A DNA stretch of 64,000 nucleotides from NCBI GenBank assembly GCA_016718135.1, contig JADKEF010000017.1, forward strand, positions 124,001-188,000. The letters are read 5' to 3'. Origin of the DNA: Acidobacteriota bacterium (GTDB lineage Bacteria; Acidobacteriota; Blastocatellia; Pyrinomonadales; Pyrinomonadaceae). Under the pieces are notes generated by a model. The model was not told where the DNA came from. It worked only from the letters and a program-made list of their open reading frames with translations, and ran no database searches. This document shows positions 30,256 through 39,262 of the stretch, in pieces (positions within the stretch are counted from its first letter, which is position 1; every line of letters begins with the position of its first letter). Made by a program: the position numbers and the translations under genes.

Positions 30256-31260
30256 TTATTTCATCGAGTCTAAGACGCGTTGCGCCCCTAAAGCCATGCC
30301 TTTTTGATCGTGAGCAACACCGGGAACGTCGAAAAGAAGCCATTTGCTCGAGGGGTCGGCCCTTTTGACCTGTACAAACATAAAGCCTGCACGCTCAAAG
30401 CGGTTCTTGCCCTGAGCGTCAGCCTCCGGCGTCTGCCTTAGATTCTCAGTTCGCTGAGTATCCGCCGTCCCACGCATCAGGATAAGTCGGCCTCCTGTCC
30501 ATCTCTTCACATCTTTCTGACTTACCGACACCGGCATGTTCTTTAGGCCGTACGGAAAATCGATCTCAGTGTCCGGCAATGTATAAAAGCCAGGATTTGC
30601 GGCTATCGCAAGACTGACTTTGTTATCCGGCATGAAAAGCATAAAACGATGGACGAACTGGCCGCCCGCAGAGTGTCCAAACAATACGTACTTATCGGCC
30701 TTGACCGAAAACTTCTGTTTCGCGTTTTCAAAGAGCTGCTCAACAACTGTGAACGACCACTTTGCTCGCGGATTCGGCGTGTTTTTTGCCTCCTTGCCCG
30801 AGGCGATGTTTCCAAAGTTATAACCGAGCGGCTCCGGCCAATTCTCCTCATCAAACTGCGGCGAGAGAACTAGATAGTTATTCTTCGCTCCCCACTCTAC
30901 CCACGAATCAAGGTATTCATCGGCGTTCCTCTGGCGTCCAGCCATTACCACTACGATCGCGGTTTTCGCATTGATCGCCGGTGGCGCGGCATAGAATACC
31001 TTGATCGACGGATTGCCGGGACTCTCGAGAACGTAGGATTTACGTTCCGTCTGTGCTGACGGTTCCGTCGACGCAGGAAACGCACACTTGAGGCCATCGA
31101 TAACTCCTTGCCATGAAGCACGGTCCTTTCTGATCGTAGGTTCCTGCTCGATATGGATAAATTTACCCGGTTCGGGCGAAGTATTTACGGCCGTTCTGCA
31201 AGGATCGCTCGTTTCTCCATTTGAGAATCTACCTTGAACATTGGTGAGGCGATCCGGGCA
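30256..31260 (-). CDS. Alpha/beta-hydrolase, C-terminal part of a broken secreted protein
   Basis: An open frame runs from about 31290 down to TAA at 30256. Its last ~230 residues (from the first ATG at 30951) contain VLFGHSAGGQFVHRF, the G-x-S-x-G nucleophile elbow of alpha/beta hydrolases, and a C-terminal VPGVAHD that can supply the catalytic His. Upstream, the same frame encodes a further ~110 residues including NVQGRFSNGE and FIHIEQEPTIR, with no usable start codon. It therefore looks like the downstream part of a longer gene starting at 31787 and disrupted by poly-G stretches. Esterase activity is a family inference. Confidence 0.65.
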   Translation of the reverse strand, partial: CPDRLTNVQGRFSNGETSDPCRTAVNTSPEPGKFIHIEQEPTIRKDRASWQGVIDGLKCAFPASTEPSAQTERKSYVLESPGNPSIKVFYAAPPAINAKTAIVVVMAGRQRNADEYLDSWVEWGAKNNYLVLSPQFDEENWPEPLGYNFGNIASGKEAKNTPNPRAKWSFTVVEQLFENAKQKFSVKADKYVLFGHSAGGQFVHRFMLFMPDNKVSLAIAANPGFYTLPDTEIDFPYGLKNMPVSVSQKDVKRWTGGRLILMRGTADTQRTENLRQTPEADAQGKNRFERAGFMFVQVKRADPSSKWLLFDVPGVAHDQKGMALGAQRVLDSMK

Positions 31261-31787
31261 GCGTGGGGGGGCCGGCCGGGGGGGGCTCTGGAGTTCGTGG
31301 TAACCGTCGGCGAGCCATTGCTAATAAAGGCATTTGGACAGGTTTCGCGTTCGCCCATCCCGTGGAGTTGCACGGTAACGGTCTTCGGCCTGACCTTTAC
31401 AAGCGTTTCGTGAACCACATGAAACGGAGTGGCGACAGAATGTGCAACGTCGGAAACCGGATAGAGCGAGTTCTCATCCGCAGACGACGGTTGCGTGCAG
31501 GGTGAAGGCTGCTTGTTAGAACGACGGTGAGCCCCCGCGAGCAAAAGCGGGGGCGCGGGGGGGGGGGGGGGGCGGGGGGGGGGGGGGGGGGGGGGGGGGG
31601 GGAGCTGCGGGTTGGCATCTGGTCGGGCTTGCCTGAAACGAGCCACAAGATTCTCAGCAACATTCTCAACTACTTGAACCAGACTGCCGCTCTGCTTATC
31701 TATCGTGTCCCGCTCTAATGCAAAAGCGGGAACCGAAACTAGCAGCACAAAAACAAACCAACCCATTTCAGAGATAATTCTTGTCAT
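31261..31787 (-). CDS. N-terminal part of a secreted protein, broken by two poly-G stretches
   Basis: ATG 31787, 9 nt after the TonB receptor stop, begins a good signal peptide (FVFVLLVSVPAFA) and about 40 more residues before a run of prolines encoded by the G tract at 31554-31602. Beyond it, codon-like sequence resumes with VRPKTVTVQLHGMGERETCP and NAFISNGSPTV until the second G tract at 31264-31290. The flanking coding pieces plausibly join the hydrolase frame downstream, giving one secreted protein of about 500 residues. The exact reading frame through the tracts cannot be recovered. Confidence 0.5.
31264..31602. other. Two poly-G stretches (31264-31290 and 31554-31602), probable artefacts
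   Basis: The larger stretch is about 45 G with two C. It follows directly on a hairpin, CCCCCGC (31532-31538) with GCGGGGG (31547-31553). The smaller one is GGGGGGG-CCGGCC-GGGGGGGG. Both interrupt an otherwise normal coding region, and neither gives plausible protein. Confidence 0.75.
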
Positions 31788-31795
31788 GTTAAAGA

Positions 31796-34700
31796 TTAAA
31801 AATTCAGCCGGATCGCAAACTGCATCAAACGCGGACGCCCGACAATGCCGGTGATGCGACCGAAATTGACGCTGTTAATGTTTGTTTCGGGATTGTCGAA
31901 GTTGACGTTATTAAACACATTGAACACCTCGCCGCGGAGTTCCAGGTTTACTGTTTCAGTGATCCGGGTTCTCTTGAGAACGTTAAGATCAAAGTTAAAA
32001 AAGGACGGTCCGAAGATCGACGACAAGCCAAGTTGGCCGATCGTTCCCGGCTGTGGATTCTGGAAAATGATCGATCCCGGCGTGCTGCTGCTTCCGGGGG
32101 CGAGATTCGGATCGATGTAGAAGACTCCGGCTGCCGTCGTTCTGATCCCAACAAGCTGAGCGAGTTCGGGCCGCGTCAGATTTCCGACGACGTCAACCGT
32201 GTTCGATGCCGAGCGATCATCGCGATTAAAGGTTCCCCGCCCGGAGATCAATGAGAGTGGATCACCCGAAGCGTATTTGACGATACCGCCCAACTGCCAG
32301 CCGCTCACGAGAGTCCGGACGATGCCCCTTTGGGATCGAAGGTACTTTCGTCCGCGACCGAAAGGCAATTGATAGAGAGCGTTGGCGAGGAACTGGTGGG
32401 TTGCATTGAACTGGGCATATTCCCGTTCTGTATCGCGGAGAGTAAGGAACGAGTTCGTATCCCCTGTCGAGCCAATAAAATCAGAAAGGCCCTTCGACCA
32501 GGTATAACTCGCCTGGAACCTCAGTCCACCTGTAATACGTCGCGTGAGTTCGATCTGCAGCGAATCATAGGACGATTTCGATCCGTTGGTAAAGAACTGC
32601 GCTCCGCGGACCGCCGGATTTGCTCGAATGAAATTGATCGGCAGATCGCCTCTCGCAACCGCGTCAAAAAACGGAGCACCGCGAACGCCACCGATCAGCC
32701 GAACCCTCGAAACATAGTCTGCAAAATCACCGGCACGGTTTTGATCGAGTCGGGTAATGTAGTTCGCATTCGAAAACTCGGTCGCTCTGCCGAAGAAGAG
32801 CACTTCCATCAAAGGATTTAGAACACTACCGGGAATAGCAGCGTTGTAACGGAAGTTATCCGCGGTACAAAGTGTCGGATTTGCGCGACATACGGTGAGA
32901 TTGTTCTGAGCTACCTTAAAGGCATCAAGCAGCGTCTGGCCCGTTCTCGGGTCGCGGGCGAAGATGTTCACTTCATTGACGTCGTAACCGCGATAGAGCT
33001 TCTTGCCACGGTTGCCCACGTAGCGAATTTCGAGAGACATTCCCTTGAGGATCTCGTGCTGGACCCCAAAGTTAAAGTCATGTAGATAGGGAGTTTTTAG
33101 ATTTGAGTCGAATGCCCTGATGTCCACAGTTGAATTCAACTGAATGCTTTGCGGTGCGGGAATATTCACCGTCGGCGTTGGAGTGACACCGAATCCGTCA
33201 CGTAAATATCCGGTATTGATGGCACGCGTGGTTGTGATGAGCAAGCCTTCATTATCGTCCAGCGTACCGTCGACCGTGTTAAAACTGCCCTGGAAATAGC
33301 TGATCCGATATCCGCCTCGCATCGAAGTTTTGCCTTTGCCAAAAGGATCCCAAGCGAATCCTAAGACAGGAGCGAAATTGTTCTTGTCGGTCTTCCAAAA
33401 GCTGCCACCCGGTGCATAATCGAGGACCGGATTTGAGCCAGTCAAAACGCCTGGTTGGAAGAGATTCCCATCACCCGAAATCCCATACAGGGCAGCCGAA
33501 CCGCCAACCGGAAGCAAGCCAAGGTCATTGAGCTCGCGAACACCGGTATTCAGCTCGTAACGCAGGCCGAGATTGAGGTTGAGCCTCTGGTTAAACCGCC
33601 AACTGTCTTGAAAATAAAGGCCGGTTTCCCAGTTGGTATAGCCACGTCGCTCCGGCTCTCCCGGCACGATCCCTGAAGTGCGGCCCGTTGCGTTAAACGT
33701 CTGGACCACCGAACCTAGAGCTCCGGTGAGCGTATTTGCAAGAATCCTTGCATTTAGATAATCGGTAGCAGTGCTGCCTCGAAAGTGATTGGCCTGGGAG
33801 AAACCAGGCGAGTTCTCTGTCGAAAAATCGACGATCGGTATGGTGCCGTCGTATGTGTATCTCTTGACCCAGGGATTTCTCACTTCTATACCCGTTTTGA
33901 AGGTGTGATTTCCCCGCAGTACTGTCACGTTGTCCGTCCACTGCAGAACTCGGAGATTACGGTTCGAAGCAATGAAGTCATCTTCAGGTTCGAAGACATT
34001 TGCGATGTCGATGCGATAGCCGCGTGCAAAATCGGCGGTATTGCCAAAGGTCAAAGTCGAGAGCTGCGCACCAAACCGGGCTTCATTGATTATCGTCGGG
34101 CTGATAACCGAGCGAAACGTCGCCGACAGGCCGCGGCCGATCGTGTTCCTCGTCCTGAAGGTCGAAGTTGGGAACGCCGGCTCGCCCTCGTTGATATAGT
34201 CGCCGTTGAAGTTTATATCTCCATAATTGAACGCGACCTCAAATGAGTGACTGCTGTTGAAACGGTGATCGATACGAGTCGACACCTGATCCGACGGTGA
34301 GATCACCTTCGAGTTGAATCGGTAACCGCCGGTATTCAAACCGTCGCCGATCTGGAAGTTGTTCGGCAGCGGCATCGGAGACATGTACGCCCTGACGGTC
34401 GGATCGATAGGCTGACCAAACCGCGCCGTCCCTGGTATTGCAAGAACGTTTTGAACGCAGATGGCTCCATTCGCGATGATCGTCCCAGAGGTTGCGGCAC
34501 AAGTTCCACTCTGATTCGTGGCCGTTCCCGCTTGAACTGTTACGGTCGCAGCTGCCGCGTTCGCTGGTGTCGTCGGTAGTCCCTTTATGTAGCGGAAAAC
34601 GCCCTGTAACGCCTCCTGGGTGTAAACTAGCCGGTTACGCGAGAGGCCGCGAGATTCGCGCTTTGCCTCGTACGAAATAAAGAAGAAAGTCTGGTCCTTC

Positions 34701-35608
34701 TTGATCGGGCCGCCGAGCCTGCCGCCGAATTGGTTTCTAATGAGGGGCTCACGCGGTACGGTTTGACCGTTTTCGAGTACTGTCGAATTGTTAAAGAAAT
34801 TGTTCGCGTTGAATGCGGTGTTTCGATGAAACTCGAAAATAGACCCGCGGAAACTGTTTGTTCCTGAGGCTGTGACGGCATTGATCTGAGCTGATCCACG
34901 CCCGAATTCCGCCGAGGGCAGCGATGTCGTTACACGAAATTCTGCAATGCTCTCGACGCTCACCGGTATGACGCCGAGCGTAATGTTGGCAGGCGTTTTC
35001 AGGAAGTTGTCGGACGCATTCACACCGTCAACCGTCAGATTGTTCGCTACTGTTCGATTGCCGTTGATAGAGAAGCTGTTGACTTCGCCGTCGGCACCCG
35101 ATTTTGTCTGGACACCTGCCTGCAAGGCGGTCAGTTCGAAAGGATTGCGGCCGTCGAGCGGCAATTCGAGCACCTTCTGACGATCGACTACCTCACCTAT
35201 TTCCGAATTGGAATTGTTAATGACCACCTGGGCGTCGTCGGCCGAAACAGTCACCTCTTCGCTGACCGCACCAACCTCCAAGGCGACCTGCACACTCGTC
35301 ACGGTCGCGACCTGGACGACGATCCCGGTTATCAGCGACCGTTTGAAGCCCTGCCCCTCTGTCGTGATCGAATAAACACCCGGCTTTATCTCGCTGATCG
35401 TGAACGTGCCCTCGCTCGTCGTCGTAGCCGTCAGCGTCTCGCCGGTTCCCGTGTTCTTGACCGTAACGCTGGCATTTGGCACCAGTTGACCCTGTTGGTC
35501 CTTTACAGTTCCCTCTACGCGTCCGCGTAAAGCCTGACCAAATAATGAGATCGAGCAGACTGCTACGATCAATAAAGAAGTCACCGACAGCAAAAGATAT
35601 TTCCTCAT
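31796..35608 (-). CDS. TonB-dependent receptor, Oar-like, with carboxypeptidase-regulatory N-terminus
   Basis: From ATG 35608 (signal peptide MRKYLLLSVTSLLIVAVCSI...) the product has 1270 residues. It has an N-terminal carboxypeptidase-regulatory-like beta-sandwich (VEGTVKDQQGQLVPNASVTV, ~30-110), a plug domain (~130-240, VLELPLDGRNPFELTALQAG) and a long outer-membrane barrel ending LMQFAIRLNF, the terminal aromatic expected of barrel proteins. Oar-like receptors of this size are abundant in Acidobacteria and probably import large substrates such as oligosaccharides or peptides. The substrate is not shown. The secreted hydrolase gene lies immediately downstream (8-nt gap), suggesting a shared uptake or degradation role. 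Confidence 0.92.
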   Translation of the reverse strand: MRKYLLLSVTSLLIVAVCSISLFGQALRGRVEGTVKDQQGQLVPNASVTVKNTGTGETLTATTTSEGTFTISEIKPGVYSITTEGQGFKRSLITGIVVQVATVTSVQVALEVGAVSEEVTVSADDAQVVINNSNSEIGEVVDRQKVLELPLDGRNPFELTALQAGVQTKSGADGEVNSFSINGNRTVANNLTVDGVNASDNFLKTPANITLGVIPVSVESIAEFRVTTSLPSAEFGRGSAQINAVTASGTNSFRGSIFEFHRNTAFNANNFFNNSTVLENGQTVPREPLIRNQFGGRLGGPIKKDQTFFFISYEAKRESRGLSRNRLVYTQEALQGVFRYIKGLPTTPANAAAATVTVQAGTATNQSGTCAATSGTIIANGAICVQNVLAIPGTARFGQPIDPTVRAYMSPMPLPNNFQIGDGLNTGGYRFNSKVISPSDQVSTRIDHRFNSSHSFEVAFNYGDINFNGDYINEGEPAFPTSTFRTRNTIGRGLSATFRSVISPTIINEARFGAQLSTLTFGNTADFARGYRIDIANVFEPEDDFIASNRNLRVLQWTDNVTVLRGNHTFKTGIEVRNPWVKRYTYDGTIPIVDFSTENSPGFSQANHFRGSTATDYLNARILANTLTGALGSVVQTFNATGRTSGIVPGEPERRGYTNWETGLYFQDSWRFNQRLNLNLGLRYELNTGVRELNDLGLLPVGGSAALYGISGDGNLFQPGVLTGSNPVLDYAPGGSFWKTDKNNFAPVLGFAWDPFGKGKTSMRGGYRISYFQGSFNTVDGTLDDNEGLLITTTRAINTGYLRDGFGVTPTPTVNIPAPQSIQLNSTVDIRAFDSNLKTPYLHDFNFGVQHEILKGMSLEIRYVGNRGKKLYRGYDVNEVNIFARDPRTGQTLLDAFKVAQNNLTVCRANPTLCTADNFRYNAAIPGSVLNPLMEVLFFGRATEFSNANYITRLDQNRAGDFADYVSRVRLIGGVRGAPFFDAVARGDLPINFIRANPAVRGAQFFTNGSKSSYDSLQIELTRRITGGLRFQASYTWSKGLSDFIGSTGDTNSFLTLRDTEREYAQFNATHQFLANALYQLPFGRGRKYLRSQRGIVRTLVSGWQLGGIVKYASGDPLSLISGRGTFNRDDRSASNTVDVVGNLTRPELAQLVGIRTTAAGVFYIDPNLAPGSSSTPGSIIFQNPQPGTIGQLGLSSIFGPSFFNFDLNVLKRTRITETVNLELRGEVFNVFNNVNFDNPETNINSVNFGRITGIVGRPRLMQFAIRLNF

Positions 35609-35704
35609 GCAATAACCCCGCTTTTTAATTAAATATGTGATTGAACTCCAACATCGTAACAAAGATTTCAGCCTTTACAAAAAAGAGATTTTCACGCGAC
35701 GATC

Positions 35705-35986
35705 CTATGAGAACTCGATGTCATCGGAGACCCGCACGATCTCCAGGTCGGGTGAAACCATCGCCCTGCAGGCGATCAAGGCTTTCTCTTTTTCACCATC
35801 TCTGACCCATACCTTGCAATTTAGACAGTCGCCGTTCCAGCAGAAATCGCCGTAAGATATACTTTCCATAGATAGGAACTGAAAGCACCTGAGAATGGTG
35901 TTATTCTCGGGCACCATCTGTTTCTCGCCAAGGACCTCGATCTCGATAAGTTTTTCGTACGGTTGAAAGATATCCGGAAGAGTCAT
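35705..35986 (-). CDS. Small 2Fe-2S ferredoxin-like protein
   Basis: The 93-residue product has FCWNGDCLNCKV (C-x4-C-x2-C) near residue 49 and a later Cys in LIACRAMV, the spacing of plant-type 2Fe-2S ferredoxins. An additional Cys occurs at about residue 34. It would be a soluble electron carrier. It is divergent from the glutaredoxin gene and lies upstream of, and on the same strand as, the TonB receptor gene. Its redox partner is unknown. Confidence 0.8.
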   Translation of the reverse strand: MTLPDIFQPYEKLIEIEVLGEKQMVPENNTILRCFQFLSMESISYGDFCWNGDCLNCKVWVRDGEKEKALIACRAMVSPDLEIVRVSDDIEFS

Positions 35987-36053
35987 ATGTGTCTAAGACA
36001 ATTGGTTTTGGTCGCGGCTAGATTATCTTATCCAAAAGGTGTAATTTTGAACA

Positions 36054-36275
36054 ATGGCGCTAGTAATGTACACAAAACCTGGCTGTCCGTATTGTCAGCA
36101 GGCCCGCGATCATTACAACAAACTCGGGATCGCGTTCACCGATTTTGACGCTCAAAACGATAAGCAGCGACAGCGTGAAATGCTAGATTTTTCGGGCGGC
36201 GACCTGACCGTGCCGTGCATCGTAGAGAATGGTGCGTATGTCGGTTCCGGCTGGGGCGACCCGCCGCGTGGCTGA
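36054..36275 (+). CDS. Glutaredoxin-family protein (UXX-star-like)
   Basis: The 73-residue protein begins MALVMYTKPGCPYCQQARDH, with the CPYC redox site at residues 11-14 of a thioredoxin-type fold, and has TVPCIVENGAYVGSGWG near the end with the conserved TVP cis-proline. Length, the Cys next to that proline and the Gly-rich C-terminus resemble the UXX-star family, in which some members carry selenocysteine at the first active-site position. Here that position is Cys. The neighbouring divergent ferredoxin-like gene suggests a redox theme. Confidence 0.82.
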   Translation: MALVMYTKPGCPYCQQARDHYNKLGIAFTDFDAQNDKQRQREMLDFSGGDLTVPCIVENGAYVGSGWGDPPRG

Positions 36276-36324
36276 ACGATCCACCCCGATTGAGCCGGCA
36301 GTTAGCCGGACAAAAGAAAATGCG

Positions 36325-36438
36325 AAGTGCGGATTGCGAAATACAGATTTCACGATATAGACTTAGCTTTCTTAATTAAGCGGAACCTTGGCTTTTCGGA
36401 ACTGTGCGGTCGCACTCCGAATTTGGAATTCCGCACTT
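36325..36438. repeat. Imperfect inverted repeat flanking the kinase leader
   Basis: AAGTGCGGATTGCGAAAT (36325-36342) and ATTTGGAATTCCGCACTT (36421-36438) are inverted copies with about three mismatches. The right arm ends 4 nt before the kinase ATG (36443), where a Shine-Dalgarno would be expected and none is visible. The GCGGATTGCG texture differs from the CGCnAAG palindromes elsewhere in the window. Confidence 0.5.
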
Positions 36439-36442
36439 TTTT

Positions 36443-38884
36443 ATGGTTGGTTCGCAAATTAACCAGTACAAGATCCTGGAAAAGATCGGGTCAGGCGGCC
36501 AGGGCACCGTTTATAAGGTTCTCGACACCAAACTAAACCGCTCGGCAGTCATCAAAGTTCTCCCTCCGGAACTCACCCAAAAGACGGCAAACTTCCGCCG
36601 CTTCGAGCGCGAAGCCCAGTTGTGTTCGCAGTTGGATCATCCGAATATCTGCACGATCTACGATTTCAATGAGGCAGACGGCGTTTTTTATATCGCGATG
36701 CAGTTTGTCGAGGGCAAGAACGTGCGACAGCTGGTCGCCGGTCGAGCACTAGCTCTTAGGAGTGCACTTTCGATCGCGATCCAGGTTACCGATGCCTTAG
36801 CGTACGCCCACTCCAAGAACATAATTCACCGCGACGTCAAAGCCGGCAATATTATGGTCACCGATGCTGGGCAGGTGAAGATACTCGACTTTGGCCTGGC
36901 AAAATTGATCGAGGATGACCAGATCGACCAGACCGGCGGACAAGATCGCCACGAGATCACCGAACTCGGGATTCCCTACGGCACCGCGACTTACGCAGCT
37001 CCGGAACAGGCGAAAGGCGAACGAGCCGACCATCGCAGCGATATCTTTTCGACGGGTGTTCTCATATATGAGATGCTTACCGGAATTTGGGCGTTTCAGG
37101 GTAAGACGGTGATCGATGTTCGTCATCAGGTGCTCTACGGGACGCCGAAACCGCTCGCAGACATGCGAAAAGAGGCATTGCCGCCTCAGCTTCAACAGAT
37201 CATCGACAAGGCCCTTGCGAAAGATCCGAAAGACCGGTATCAGAAGATCGCAACAATGCGCGACGAGCTTCGAGCGGTGATGCAACAGGTCGCTGGTGCT
37301 CAATTGATGCCAAATGACACCTTCGCACCATCTCATGCCGATGGCGGTACGGTGAAACGTGTGCTCAACTGGTTTACGGGCAAATCGACCCCGGAAGCAC
37401 CAAGTTCGTCCCAGTCATTTCCATCGGTCATATCGACAAGCCAACCATCGTTTGCTCCAGACATCTCTCAGACCGCGACCGGCACCGAAAAAAAGAGCGT
37501 TGCGATCCTGCCGTTTCAAAATATGAGCGGCGACGCGGCGTCGAGCTTTTACGAATTCGCTCTTGCGGATTCCGTGATCACCGAACTTGCTCAGATCCGC
37601 TCGATCATTGTGAGACCGAGCAGCGTAATTGCAAAATATCAGGGCAAGGATATCGATCCGCGTGAGGCAGGTCGGCAACTGCGAGTCCATGCGGTGTTGT
37701 CGGCTGGATTTTTACGTGTCGGTGAAAAGCTTCGCGTCACCGCCCAACTCCTCGATGTCCTTACCGGCGACATTCTCTGGAGTGATCGCATTGACGCTGA
37801 GGGCAGCGACATTCTCGCTCTACAGGACGGCATCGCTCAGCGAATTCTCGAAGGCTTACGTCTGGAACTTACAGATCTCGAAGCCGAGAAACTCGGCAAA
37901 CGTGCAACCGATAACGCCGACGCATGGGAAGAATATCTACGCGGCCGGGACAATTTTGGTCGCTTCATCTTCCGCACGATCGACGCCGAAGATTGCGATG
38001 CGGCGATAGCTAATTTCAAGCGAGCTATCGAGCTCGACACACATTTCGCACTCGCATACAGCGGCCTCGGAGCCTGTTACGCAAATCGTGTTTTCAAAGG
38101 TTTAGGCGAACCCGAAGATTACACTTACGCCGAAGCCGCGTTCTCAAAAGCATTTTTCTACGACCCAAATGTCGTCGAGGCCCGTGTGCTGATGGTCATG
38201 ATCTATATGGCCCGCGGCGAAAAGAAAAAGGCACGCAGCGAGATCGAATTGCTGCAAAAGCAGTTCCCGAACGACGCCGCCTTGTACTTCGTGGTTGGTG
38301 TGATCAACCGTCTCGACGGCAAATATGATGAGTCGCTCAAGGCATTCGAAAAACTCGCCCGTCTAGACCCGGCCGCTCGCGCTGTCGCGTCGTACAATAG
38401 ATCCCGGATCTTTCTTTACCGCAAGGAGTTTGACCGGGCGATCGAGGAACTTGATAAAGGCTCGCGTGCTGAACCAAACCACCCGATGATCAAGATCTTT
38501 CGCGCCGCCGTCTGGTATTACCAGGGACGAAAGGACGATGCGATCGAAGCGATACAAAACGTCCTCAAAGAAAATCCACGCATGGACGGCATCAAGCCGC
38601 TCTGTGCCGAGTTCCTCGCCGGTGCCGGCCGCCGCGAAGAAGCTCTCGCCCAACTCACGCCCGACGCTCTCGCCATCTCACGTGCCGACCACGACATGGC
38701 ATACTGGGTCGGTTCGACCTACGCCCTGCTAGGCGACCTCGACCTTGCCTTCAAATGGCTAGGCAAAGCCGTCAAACTTGGCAATGAGAACAAGCCCCAC
38801 TTCGAAAGCGACCAAAATCTTGTCGCCTTGAGAGACGACCCGCGATGGGCGGAACTGATCGCGAAGATGGGAAATAGCGATTAG
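36443..38884 (+). CDS. Soluble Ser/Thr protein kinase with TolB/FlgO-like domain and TPR repeats
   Basis: From ATG 36443 the product has 813 residues. Residues ~8-275 are a Hanks-type kinase: GSGGQGTV (P-loop), AVIKVLP (Lys), IIHRDVKAGN (catalytic loop), ILDFGLAKL (DFG) and YAAPEQAKGE (the APE motif). Residues ~350-495 begin KKSVAILPFQNMSGDAASSF, the pattern found downstream of adenylate-cyclase or kinase domains in similar proteins, and the rest (~505-800) is a helical TPR array. No membrane helix is seen. A longer frame begins at 36404, but the kinase homology begins at the chosen ATG. Kinases of this architecture are common in Acidobacteria; targets are unknown. Confidence 0.92.
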   Translation: MVGSQINQYKILEKIGSGGQGTVYKVLDTKLNRSAVIKVLPPELTQKTANFRRFEREAQLCSQLDHPNICTIYDFNEADGVFYIAMQFVEGKNVRQLVAGRALALRSALSIAIQVTDALAYAHSKNIIHRDVKAGNIMVTDAGQVKILDFGLAKLIEDDQIDQTGGQDRHEITELGIPYGTATYAAPEQAKGERADHRSDIFSTGVLIYEMLTGIWAFQGKTVIDVRHQVLYGTPKPLADMRKEALPPQLQQIIDKALAKDPKDRYQKIATMRDELRAVMQQVAGAQLMPNDTFAPSHADGGTVKRVLNWFTGKSTPEAPSSSQSFPSVISTSQPSFAPDISQTATGTEKKSVAILPFQNMSGDAASSFYEFALADSVITELAQIRSIIVRPSSVIAKYQGKDIDPREAGRQLRVHAVLSAGFLRVGEKLRVTAQLLDVLTGDILWSDRIDAEGSDILALQDGIAQRILEGLRLELTDLEAEKLGKRATDNADAWEEYLRGRDNFGRFIFRTIDAEDCDAAIANFKRAIELDTHFALAYSGLGACYANRVFKGLGEPEDYTYAEAAFSKAFFYDPNVVEARVLMVMIYMARGEKKKARSEIELLQKQFPNDAALYFVVGVINRLDGKYDESLKAFEKLARLDPAARAVASYNRSRIFLYRKEFDRAIEELDKGSRAEPNHPMIKIFRAAVWYYQGRKDDAIEAIQNVLKENPRMDGIKPLCAEFLAGAGRREEALAQLTPDALAISRADHDMAYWVGSTYALLGDLDLAFKWLGKAVKLGNENKPHFESDQNLVALRDDPRWAELIAKMGNSD

Positions 38885-38896
38885 TCTCCGGTCCGA

Positions 38897-39262
38897 ACGT
38901 CCCAGAATTCGAGGCGTGAGTCTTGATTCCAGCCGACAGCTATCTTTCGCCACGTCCCCAGAATTTAGTTGTCAAAGATCCAGATCTGTTCCAACAAAGG
39001 TGTCGTTCGCACGTCCTAGGATTTTTTGCGGTTCCTCTGCGGCTTTGCGGGAAAACCTCCGGAATCTCACGCAAAGCTCGCTAAGAACGCAAAAGAAGAC
39101 GCGAACAAGAACGTCCCAGGAATGTCGGTGAGCCGCGTCCGAGGTTTGCTGGAGTTTCGCATGGTGTGGGGTTTCGTCCCAGAGTCGTGTCGGTTAAACC
39201 GATGCCCTTACTTCTTGCGGGCTTCTGCAACGATCCCCCAGAGAATGCACGTCCCAGGAGTG
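38897..39262. repeat. Scattered direct repeats of ACGTCCCAGGAAT
   Basis: Clear copies start at 38897 (ACGTCCCAGAATT), 38952 (ACGTCCCCAGAATTT), 39011 (ACGTCCTAGGATTTT), 39111 (ACGTCCCAGGAATG), 39174 (TCGTCCCAGAGT) and 39249 (ACGTCCCAGGAGTG). Weaker ones (GCGTCCGAG) lie at 39135 and 39264. Spacing is irregular (55-100 nt), so they are not a simple tandem array. Confidence 0.6.
39022..39096. repeat. Third palindromic element of the CGCAAAG type
   Basis: TTTTTTGCGGTTCCTCTGCG with GCTTTGCGGGA (39022-39052) is the imperfect inverted copy of TCACGCAAAGCTCGCTAAG with AACGCAAAAGA (39067-39096). The repeated CGC-n-AAG unit matches the palindromes at 3631-3708 and 10022-10107. Confidence 0.55.

Noticed and set aside
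31397..31718. Proline- or glycine-rich ORFs around the G tract
   Set aside because: The repeats arise from the poly-G stretch; real coding text on either side is in a different continuous frame.
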